This document shows positions 9,301 to 17,951 of a stretch of 23,507 bases of DNA, piece by piece; within the stretch, counting starts at the first letter, position 1, and the number at the start of each line of letters is the position of its first letter. The notes under the pieces were generated by a model. It was not told where the DNA came from and ran no database searches. It saw nothing but the letters and a program-made list of their open reading frames with translations. The DNA comes from Perkinsus marinus ATCC 50983 (taxonomy: Eukaryota > Perkinsozoa > Perkinsida > Perkinsidae), in contig NW_003203754.1 of assembly GCF_000006405.1 (NCBI RefSeq), forward strand, positions 78,428 to 101,934. Reading direction: 5' to 3'. Both the position numbers and the translations under genes were made by a program.

Positions 9301-10540
9301 GACCATTTTACGCAATTTACGCTCAACTTCGAAGTGAAAATGTATGAAAGCCAACAAAAATTCTCTAAATTTTCCTCCGAATTATCACACTCTCAGCAAC
9401 ACATGTAGTTGATCATGTGCATACTCCCCCCCTCATACCACACCCACCTCAAATGCATCCTGCAAACTATGAGAGGGCATCTGATGACTAGCTTGCCACT
9501 CCAATGGCGCTGTCATCACCTACTAACACAACTTCCAACTCTCCAACCCGTCCCCCCACCTGTTGCTTAGGCTTTGGCAGTACCCCCACCTCCCCCCTCA
9601 TCTCCTGTAACTGACTACCGGCCTGAACGCCCTTCCCCAACATCTTCACCACATGCTGTTTATCGAATACCACACCATTCGCATCTCCCTAAATCCCACA
9701 GTTAACTCATGCACCTCCACTACCCCCTACCCCAACAGCCCCCTTCGCTTTGGCGTTAACCCTCCTCCGCTTAACCCCTGTTGACGGAGGCGTACTCCTA
9801 ACTTTCGGTGCTGCCTTTTTCTGATGCTCATCGATTGGCGTTGTCGCCACTTTCACTTGCGCTTCCTCCTTTTTCACGCTAGCTTGGACCTCTGCCGCCG
9901 TAGTCGACCTAACTACACCATCCCTCCCCCGAGATGCCCCCAACCCCTACTCTGCCAAAGGCCGCTTCTGCGCCACCTTTACAGGAACCTCCTTCCGCTG
10001 TACTTGATTCGGCAAGACCATGCGTGGCGGACNNNNNNNNNNNNNNNNNNNNNNNNNNNNNNNNNNNNNNNNNNNNNNNNNNNNNNNNNNNNNNNNNNNN
10101 NNNNNNNNNNNNNNNNNNNNNNNNNNNNNNNNCGACAGGAAACTCGGCAATCGTGTCACCGCCTGTCGCCCTCCTACTGGTCCAATAAATACATTCTGTG
10201 CAAGATGTGGCGGAGGTGTGGTATTATGCGGCACCCCAATTTTCGGCATAGCATAGGCTACCCTTTGAGCCACCTCCTGACCGCCGGCCTTCGGTACAGC
10301 TTCCCTCGCCAACAGAGCCTCTGTCCGTCGAGCCGCAGCTGCTGCCAAATCATCCGTGTTCACTCCCTCTCTCCCCCCATTAGCAAATTCACCCCTCATC
10401 ACCGCAGTAGCAGCCTCGTGAGACATCTCCGCACGAGGAGCCCCCGACTGAGGGCGCGGCTCTATTGATGCTTCTGAGAGCATATCTATGCTACTAGTGG
10501 TATCATCCAATGATGAGCGCAACGAGCCGTCCGAGGCCAT
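6372..10540 (-). CDS. DDT/WHIM-domain protein (chromatin-remodelling subunit type) with C-terminal zinc finger
   Basis: Exons on the minus strand: 9951-10540 (start ATG 10540, holding the 100-N gap), 9731-9908, about 9532-9688, 9038-9088, 8933-9004, 8492-8884, 7687-8026 and 6372-7385. The link between 9532 and 9088 is uncertain and may include one more small exon. The N-terminus is Ala/Ser-rich and basic. The stretch FIREDIDAADAEVEGG plus IHLALLRLVVPHV resembles the end of a DDT domain. Exon 8492-8884 looks like WHIM1 plus coiled coil, continued by RDAITERIEDRRRELEQLE. The next junction gives GVDRAGHSYFV followed by SNGALGFYQTKEEVEGLV, the classic WHIM2/3 pattern (DR-x-G-x-x-Y-W/F and G-Y/F-Y-x-s-x-E-E-v-x-x-L) of BAZ/ACF1/WSTF-type proteins that pair with ISWI ATPases. 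Near the C-terminus is one finger Cys-X2-Cys-X10-12-His-X4-Cys. Introns are 42, 42, 33, 48, 465 and 301 nt. The domain call is from family knowledge; the finger in place of PHD or bromodomain is unusual. Confidence 0.75.
8071..8170. repeat. Family E repeat, copy 1
   Basis: Inside the 465-bp intron 8027-8491. Shares CAATATGCC/CGGGCC, TTTCGGAAATTTC, CCGAAAACTCGAAAAA and TATTTTTC blocks, in the same order, with 8320-8415. GGAAATTTCC blocks are palindromic. Confidence 0.5.
8320..8415. repeat. Family E repeat, copy 2
   Basis: Direct second copy, about 250 bp from the first in the same intron. Blocks GATATGCC, TTTCGGAAATTTCC, GGAAAATTCGAAAAA and TATTTTTCTG match copy 1. Confidence 0.5.
9183..9428 (-). 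mobile_element. Two tandem partial family A copies
   Basis: In the DDT/WHIM intron upstream of exon 9038-9088. The GTACAAAAACCAAC...CCTC block occurs twice (about 9250 and 9340). Ends with CACATGTAGTTGATCATGTG and a C-rich terminus. Confidence 0.7.
10033..10132. other. Assembly gap of 100 N
   Basis: Exactly 100 N, a common placeholder for unknown length. It lies inside exon 1 of the DDT/WHIM gene, so the protein sequence there is unknown. Confidence 0.98.
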
Positions 10541-10726
10541 AGAGAAAAGCAGACTAAAACAACTCCATCCACCACCAACATTGAAAACAACACCGAACTC
10601 ACTTTCACTAGAGCCTATGATTATCTCATGGAGTGGTATTACTAGTAGTAAAATTCAAGTAATTGGAAACGATCAAGTTGGGCACTTGCTTTTCAAATTA
10701 GTAACAATCGCCTCACCTCCCTCCCC
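10541..10726. other. Short intergenic region (186 bp)
   Basis: Between the stop of the PAM2 gene and the DDT/WHIM start codon. A pyrimidine stretch and TTTTAG lie about 20 nt before the start codon on the coding strand, which could be a splice or trans-splice acceptor. Nothing else is seen. Confidence 0.5.
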
Positions 10727-13700
10727 CTACACTCCCCCTTGTGGTGCTTTCTTCTCAGATACCCTCTTTATTGCCGCTACCCCCACCAGAGGGCCCTCCA
10801 ACACGCCGTAGCGTAGCATAGCCGTTCGAACTGACAGCATTTTCTCCTTAGAATACGTCAACTCCTTCTCCTCCTTCTCCTCCTAAGCATCCCTACACAC
10901 CCACCACACCAAACATACGCCTACCCTCTCCCCGTCATGATGCATAATAAGTTGCCTTAGTAACTTCTCCATCGCCAACCGCTCTTCCTCCTCCTCATCT
11001 ACTCCACCCTACCAATACACTCATAACCATACCACTCCAATCTCAACCCACCTGAGATTGAGGAACACCCCCCTTCATCGGCGTCGGCAGCGGCACCGTC
11101 TCCGGCGTCACTATAGATGGTCTCGCAAACGGCTGTACAGAAACCAGCGGCCTTCTCACACGCACCTTACAACGATAACGATACACAGTCGGTCAGTGTC
11201 AGTGATAATATAAAAACTCTGAGGAGATTTTGGAGAATTCCTACCGGTTTCCGTTAGCCCTAAAGTGGTGTGGGAAAATATGCATATTGACAGCTACATG
11301 TGTTGGTGGCAATTTGGAAATCCTCCGCGATTTCATATTGATTTTCATACTAACTTCTATGGAAAGATTAAACATATATTCCTCCAACACTGAACAAGGT
11401 CTACCAATCTCACCAAACATCGCGCCTCTAACCCCTCCCCTTCGACGACGATACAAGGACAGCTCCGAAGCAACGTGAGTACCTACCAAAACAGCAGGAG
11501 GGAGGCTAACAATTCTTCCAACACTCCCACCTTGCGCACACCACACATATCCAACAGCGCCTGCAAGTGCCGCGAATAAACCTCATACCACACCTTCTTC
11601 ACATCCTCCACCAATACCCCCTCAACCTACCAAACGAGTGACGCTCCTACCGACAAACCCAGTCGGACCTAGTTCGCTGAGCAACACAGATAATGACGAT
11701 TTGTTGTTTGCCAGACGATTTGTAATAATACAACCTCTTCCACTAACCACCCTACCTCTCAGTGTGGGAAAATATGCACATGGTCAACTACATGTGTAGG
11801 TGACACCCGTGGAAATTTTGAGGAAAATTGAGGAATTTCACATTGCTTTCTCTACACTTCCACTCGAATTCGTATATAAACTTGTATAATTAGTGAGGAA
11901 ACTTCTGGTGTCGGCTGAGGAAAGCGATCATATATTCCAACACTGCTACCTCTATTCCTTCCAATACCTCCACAACCTCCTCCCCCTTCCCTCCACCACC
12001 CCTTTCTGGACTCCTCGAAGTGTCAATCGGTGCCGGCCTCCTTCCCTGACGCCGCTCGGTGTTCCCTCTAGCCGCCTCACTTTCCTACAATTCATACCAC
12101 TCCTTTTCCATCTCCCATCCCACCTCTCAACTGCATATTCCATCTTCCTCCTCTCCTCCCTGAGCCTCTCCCCACACTCCCCTTCACCTCGCCGAGCCCT
12201 CCTATCTACTTCCTCCAGCCGCTGTTCTTGACACCTCCTCCACACCAACTCTGTTAACAACCTGTGAGCAAACAAAACCAATCTCAAAATATACGTTTGC
12301 TTTCCTCACAAATTTCCACTAAGGTGCAAAAACTAACGAAAATTTTCTTATCGCCAACACAAGCAGGGCACTATCCCTACCAAAACACCGCCACTTCTCC
12401 GATACAATTATTATCTCGAAATTCAAAATTTGTAGATTTTGAAATACCCAATACTTGAAACTCCATAGCATAGACAATCACTTCCAATGAATATGAAAAA
12501 AAACACTAGTGATAAGTTTATTTCACGACCGCTGTATAGCGCGAATATCGCCTTTTTCACCGAGTTTTACACCACTTCACGTAAACTCCATGAATAATGT
12601 CCCTACCTCCTCAACTGCTCCTTCAACTTCTCCTCCACCCCCTTCCTCCCAGGCACCACACTACAGTACTTCTCCACATGCCCCATCGTACTCACCCTCA
12701 CATCACAAGTCCTCTCTCCCAACCCTACCAAAACTCAATGTAAAAAGCGCGCGCCCTGCAAAAACACATCCACTCACGAACAACCCATAATTCGGGAAAT
12801 GCCGACTTGAACCTCTCGAGATCATCAACACCGAAATAGGGTAGATAGAACGACTCCAGAGGTTGCAGCTGTGGATACATCTCTTCCCACTTCTCAGCGA
12901 GCTCAGCTGAGCTACAGCCTATCACCAGAGACCTAGCAACACCATCATAAACCAGTGTGGGAGGAAAATATGAAAATTCTGAGGAAATTTTCGGAATTTT
13001 TTTCGGGTCCTGTACTGTGAGGAAATATTGTACACAAGTGTCTTCTGTATTTTTAGATTCTTGTGATACTAGTCTCCCTTGCTAGCCTAGCGTAAACTTT
13101 ATGATTACTGTATTGATCATTAGTTAAGAACCACTTGTTTATAACTCTTGTTGAGCTATCTAATCCTAACATGTACACTTCTACTCCAATTCCTACAATA
13201 ACTGATCAAATTCTTAAGCTCAGCTTGGGAAAGCGAATATATACTCCAACACCAAACCTCTCCTCCTCCTCCTCCTACCGCTCCACCCTCCCTCCCATAC
13301 CACGCCACTTGATATCTTGTTCTCTGCATACAACCTCAACTGCCTGACACCAAGAGCAACCTAAGATTCCCCCTCACCCGAGTTGCTCACCTTCACTATA
13401 AGGCGACGAAACGTCCCCAGGCTCAGCCACATATCTCTGGAGAAAGTCTCTTCATCGTTTTCCGACAAATCACCATTCACACACTCAAGCTGCTTCACAA
13501 CCTACATAAACAGTTGCGCGAAAAACTCCGATTTCGGAATAAATTACACACCTCCTCTACATGACCCAAATCCGGACTCGACGTTGATAACAACTCTTCC
13601 ATAAGAGAATCTATCGCCGCAGACGAGCCTGCGCCCTGAAACCCACCCTTCCTCTTCACAACCACACCTCCTTACCATAAAAGGCATCCGATATGGACCC

Positions 13701-16700
13701 ATCCCCCTCGAGCTCCCTCCCAACACCAACTGTTGCATAAGTTCTTGTTGACTACGTAGCAGCTGCTGAGCTACGACGGCTGTTGCCGCTGAGGGGGTGC
13801 CACCCTGGACCTGTTTTGAATCTTTCCGACACTAATTTTTCCCACAAAATTCGAGAAAAATCATCGAAATGATAGATTTTATTATTATGAAAAAATTCAC
13901 GCCCCAATATCATACGGCAGAAATGAGATTTCCCAAAATTCCATCAACTTTAGATCAACTACTACAAACACCAACCCATTCCGTATCATGCAATGCTGAC
14001 CACACTTTTTGCTAGACGTAAAATCTCTGGACACCAATCGTCTATAGTTTTACACTGTGATTGTACTTTCGCAGACCGCATTGCATCTTCGAAGGCGTAA
14101 ACTTTACAACTCCTACCAACACCCTTGATGCTGAAGATACCCTTCCTTTTCAATAATACGTCTTTATTTCGTCTCCTCCCCATGAGTCGTGTTACAGAGC
14201 AGTTCCGCAACGATACGAACAGGTAACAACATACCCCTACTTACCATACTCCTTCCCATCAGCATTGACGATGGCATCGGTGGTAGACCCAATCCCGGCC
14301 TCCCTCCACCTCCTCCTACAAAAATAAATTCCACGAGTAATATATTTTCGCTCTCCTCAGCTGAGCTCAGCATATTTTCACTAATCACACAAGAATTCGA
14401 AAAGAAGTGTACAGAAATCAATGAGAGCTTTCCATAATAAAATTCAATACTGTTACGACCACATGCAGTTGACCATTTGCATATTTCCCATACACACTTC
14501 AGTGCTATTATCATCCTCCCGAGAAACCACAATTAACAACTTCGTTTTCTATTGCCGAAATTAACGATAGTAAACAACTTGTCGCTATCACAGCCTCGAA
14601 AGGTTACTTCTATAACATCACATGTTCATACCAATGCTTACGCGATATAAATTCAGATCGATTCTCAACAATCTCGAAAATGAGACACATTTTTCCCATT
14701 TGCATATCAAACTGACACGCACTGTCCAATACCATAAACTCCGCTACCACTTACCACATCCCTTCGGAAGAGCACCAGTCAATTTAGTCAATAACTCCAC
14801 ATTAGTGATGGGAGGGTATTCACCAGGAGAGGCCAGAAACGGTAATATATTTTTCAAATCACCGCGAGATTCCGCCGCAACAGGAAGCTCCCCCATATAC
14901 TCCGTTTTCACTCTAACTCTGACCTGAGCATACCAAACACAACCGTGGAAATAGCGAATTTACTACTATCAAGCTGTGATAAGCTTATAACACATTCATA
15001 TTAGTTATTGCTCTATTCGATGAATATATTAAATTTACAGCTCTATATTGGAGTTTCACTACCCTAGTGATATGATAAAAACACTAGTGAAAAACATATT
15101 TCACGACTACTGCTTAGCACAAATATCGCGTTTTTCACCGAGTTTTACACCACTTCACGTAGAACTCCATTAACACAGCTGTAAATTTACTAATAATACT
15201 ATGGAATACCTGAGCTACTACGCACATCTAAGAGGAAATTCTTTGTTTTTCGCCGATACTACTAACAACTTCTACTGCTGTTATATTGCGGGAATTCACT
15301 TCACCCTACTTCATATGATGATCCGTTCAGAACCTCCTGAATTACTATTGATATTCACCGTATGCATGTGATTAAAGGCCAATGAAAAATAATAATGGAG
15401 TTTCACCCGTGATATGAAAAACACTAGTGAAAGCCTCGTTCCCCATTGCTCTCCAACCCGAAAACCGCATATGAGCAGTGGATAACGCGTGATGTGTTAA
15501 ACATGATAGGAACTAATTTATCCTCTGTAGTTAACGAAGTGATTTCACTTCACGTAGTATCACGAAAATCGCCTTTTTCACATGGAGTTTTACACCATTT
15601 CATGCCAAACGAGTGAAACTCCACTAAAATGAAGTAATTTTAATACAAAAAATAATATTACTAATAGTTTATATATAAATATAACGTTTACCTCAGGGTG
15701 AACGCCAACTAGGTCCAACTCCTTAATCGAGCGTAAAAACGGCATCAATTTCACCACTCCAAATCGTTCTCGCAGGCTCTTCAAATTGTGACTACCTTGG
15801 TAGTATCTAAGCTCTCACTATACAGAAGTGTCACTAAATTCTCATCTACCTATCCCACTCCGCTGCGAACAGTGACAGTGTTAGTCCTCCTATATGGGAG
15901 CTCTCATTGATTCCCATTGCTCCACTGCGACGGCAAAATTCCCTACAAACATGACAAAATCTGGGCCTAATCCGTATCTTTGTCGCTCAAACCTAAGATA
16001 CTCAACCATTAATTCCAACTTCCACACAAACAGTGTGCGATAATATGCACATGGTCAACTACATGTGTTGATAATAATATGGAATTTCTGGGAAAAATTT
16101 TGGAAAATTCTACTTCTACTGTACACTTCTACTCTAGTTCGTATGTAGACTCCTGAGATCAGCTGAGGAAAGCGAACATATATTCCTCCAACACTGCACA
16201 CCTAGACGTGAAATTCATGCACTTTCCACTGCATTAAATACCTACCTCACGACCACTACTATCATCCGTTTGAATATCTCCAACTCCTCCGTATGCTCCC
16301 ACTGAGCTCTATCAATAACCACCTTTCCTACAAAAAGACATAGGCTCTCCACGGGCCTGTTTTAAATCTTACCACAGGCAACCTCGGATACCTCTCCATT
16401 CCCACCATCATTTCCTTCTACAACAACCCGATCCTGAATAAACCAAACCATTCATACCACTCCTCCGCCACTTCCTACTACCCCCAGAGCATCAACAGCC
16501 TCTGACACCTCCTCGAACACCAGCGACTTCCCCGTAAACTCTTCATATCGTAACGGTAGTTGATTTACCTCTACTCCGCGCTTCCCAGCAGACGCAATGA
16601 CCTCCGGAAAGAACATCTCATCGGAGTTTCATCCTAGTGATATGAAGAAAATATTACAAAATTCACTTGATGATAAACAATTGTATTATGAAATACACGC

Positions 16701-17027
16701 TTATTACGACACTTCACGTTAAACGGATGAAACTCTACTATACCGAAATCGTTGATTACCTCCATCAGCTCGTTAAGCACACTCTCCCTAGGGTCCTTGA
16801 TAGGAGCACTTCCCATCGGGACAAACGCCTCTGCATTAGGATTAAAACTTGACGACGTTTTTCGTATCTTACAAGTGACAACCTACTAAGATACCGCACC
16901 CAGCTTCCCATCAAACCTCTCCAGACGAGGATGGCACGAAGACTTTCGCCTCCACATTGAAGGGAGTGGCAGCCCTTGTGGGAGCCTCTGCTGGTGATAC
17001 CTTCTTAGCACCCGAGCTGCTGCTCAT
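10727..17027 (-). CDS. Large many-exon protein with two N-terminal PAM2 motifs
   Basis: Start ATG at 17027. Mapped exons: 16917-17027, 16760-16882, 16482-16616, 16373-16433, 16246-16327, (15947-15977 and 15850-15862 tentative), 15692-15813, 14755-14923, 14245-14315, 13676-13810, 13552-13635, 13391-13501, 13279-13343, 12778-12932, 12696-12724, 12607-12660, (11950-12261 splicing unresolved), 11631-11755, 11487-11560, (11414-11462), 11052-11165, 10925-11008 and 10727-10882 with stop. Phases agree at nearly every mapped junction. Residues 21-32 (TPFNVEAKVFVP) and 50-59 (FNPNAEAFVP) match the PAM2 consensus that binds the MLLE domain of poly(A)-binding protein, so a role in mRNA translation or decay is likely. 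Later parts include FGVVKLMPFLRSIKELDLVG, a Pro/Gly/Met-rich stretch, a Gln-rich segment QQLLRSQQELMQQLVLG, and an acidic to basic tail. I recognise no catalytic domain. It may be one gene or two fused by my reading across 11950-12606. Confidence 0.6.
11266..11392 (+). mobile_element. Family A copy, internally shortened
   Basis: Starts TGGTGTGGGAAAATATGCAT and ends CCTCCAACACTG; lies in intron 11166-11413. A further family A-like stretch precedes it (11215-11260). Confidence 0.75.
11752..11953 (-). mobile_element. Family A element with perfect 8-bp target duplication forming an intron
   Basis: Element 11760-11945 (186 bp) begins CAGTGTGGG and ends CCAACACTG on the plus strand. It is flanked on both sides by CTACCTCT (11752-11759, 11946-11953). 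On the coding strand the duplication is AGAGGTAG, and splicing AGAG|GTAG at both copies gives a 194-nt GT-AG intron (11756-11949) that restores the uninterrupted exon. No open reading frame; non-autonomous. TIR sequence plus 8-bp duplication fits hAT. Confidence 0.88.
12283..12372 (-). mobile_element. Family A fragment
   Basis: Sits in intron 12262-12606 beside a family B copy. TATACGTTTGCTTTCCTCAC and GCCAACACAAGCAGGGCAC are decayed family A blocks. Confidence 0.5.
12478..12590 (+). mobile_element. Family B copy
   Basis: AACACTAGTGATAAG, GCGAATATCG and CCACTTCACGTAAACTCCA blocks. In intron 12262-12606. Left end decayed. Confidence 0.7.
12953..13253 (+). mobile_element. Family A copy with enlarged interior
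   Basis: Starts CAGTGTGGGAGGAAAATATG and ends TACTCCAACACC, filling most of intron 12933-13278. The middle (about 13020-13160) does not match other copies. Confidence 0.65.
13811..14244 (-). other. 434-nt intron without recognised repeat
   Basis: Between two PAM2-gene exons. It contains a stretch open for about 70 codons on the coding strand (within 13986-14210) that could be an unplaced or alternative exon; phase could not be settled. Confidence 0.4.
14337..14492 (-). mobile_element. Family A copy
   Basis: Carries CTCAGCTGAGCTCAG, GTGTACAGAAATCAATGAGA and GCAGTTGACCATTTGCATAT; in intron 14316-14754 together with a family C copy. Confidence 0.75.
14531..14724. mobile_element. Family C element, left arm decayed
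   Basis: Interior AACAACTTGTCGCTATCACA and right arm TTTGCATATCAAACTGACAC, then GCACTG. In intron 14316-14754 next to a family A copy. Confidence 0.75.
15049..15169 (+). mobile_element. Family B copy, 3-bp duplication ATT
   Basis: TGGAGTTTCAC at the left and GAACTCCA at the right. Taking GGAG...CTCC as ends, ATT flanks both sides. In intron 14924-15691. Confidence 0.78.
15396..15623 (+). mobile_element. Family B copy with longer interior
   Basis: TGGAGTTTCACCC and GAGTGAAACTCCA ends, 228 bp. The extra interior (about 15430-15535) is not in other copies. Same intron as the previous copy. Confidence 0.75.
15967..16001 (-). repeat. Family D 35-nt hairpin unit at an intron 3' end
   Basis: Coding strand starts GTATCTTAGG, ends AAGATACGGATTAG. 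It follows a family A copy. In the tentative PAM2-gene reading the acceptor is AAG within this unit, leaving ATACGGATTAG exonic. Confidence 0.75.
16031..16196 (+). mobile_element. Family A copy with decayed 8-bp target duplication
   Basis: Starts CAGTGTGCGATAATATGCAC and ends CCTCCAACACTG. Flanks CACACAAA (16023-16030) and CACACCTA (16197-16204) match at 6 of 8. The coding-strand duplication TAGGTGTG contains AG|GT, as in the 11752 copy. Confidence 0.8.
16622..16737 (+). mobile_element. Family B copy filling intron 16617-16759
   Basis: CGGAGTTTCATCC and GGATGAAACTCTA ends, 116 of the 143 intron bases. Confidence 0.78.
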
Positions 17028-17049
17028 TGTGACTTAGAATAAAGTGCTA

Positions 17050-17111
<62 letters not shown>

Positions 17112-17951
17112 GGTATTAGAGAGGTTTCCAACCATTTGCAGTGGTGCTCCCAATCTCGAGGTGACGCGATCGACAATCGCCACGTTAGCTATGACTCTGA
17201 TCATTACAAAATCCATTCCAAACGTGAATACCCTATAAATAACCAAACTGCGCTGATACCCTCAGAGCCGCTATCACCACCCTCCACAATGCTAAACCTA
17301 TACCATACCAACACCACATTCCGACTACCACTTCACAAAGAGAAAAACCTGTAAAATATTCCTACTGCGTCGACCCTGGTCCACTGCAACGCCCACGCCC
17401 CGACAAGATCGACAAGCAGAAATAATCGATCATCTGGGCGCGCGCGATCGAGAACCGCGCACTCTCAGTTGGAACATGCGGAGCGAACAGAACCATCGTG
17501 TGAACGACTTGGATGAGAGGTAGGGTGTATGATCATCGACCTTCAGAGAAACTACAGAGTAGTCCGAAAAGAGCCTCCCCTTCGTAATTTCGCGGCAAGT
17601 GACAGTTCGTGGGCAAAATAGGTACCATTTGAAAGCCCCCATCCAATGCTGTATGAACTGATATTCGTATTGTGCACTGAGGTAACGTCAATCGCAAATC
17701 GGCCGTACTGGTTTCCCCTATGTAGCCGATTTTGCGTTTGGGATTGGCTCTTGTTTGCACCACTGCGTAAATACCCACAAACAACCCCACACTGAACGTC
17801 CATTAGTGTTATAATAAGGAGATGCTTTCGCAAGTAACTAACAAAAGGTTAATATCACTGATACTCATAAGTCTATAATAACGTTACTCCCATGTGGTTG
17901 TTCTGGTAGACTCTCCTCAATTGACAACATCAACAACCCAGTAATTTTCGA
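17028..17951. other. Intergenic region between BAH gene 3' end and PAM2 gene start
   Basis: 924 bp. Holds the triplet microsatellite at 17049-17112. A minus-strand open frame at 17552-17833 (93 codons) resembles no family I know and may be chance; an unrecognised small gene is possible. Confidence 0.4.
17049..17112. repeat. (TAC)n / coding-strand (TAG)n microsatellite, about 21 units
   Basis: Uninterrupted triplet repeat of about 62 bp. Its edge is about 20 nt upstream of the PAM2-gene start codon, so in the 5' leader or promoter. Confidence 0.97.

Noticed and set aside
9824-10468. Plus-strand open frames crossing the N gap
   Set aside because: They only look long because the gap has no stops, and they oppose the minus-strand exon that starts with ATG at 10540.
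14622-14927. Plus-strand open frame of 101 codons
   Set aside because: Antisense to a supported PAM2-gene exon (14755-14923) and to a family C element.
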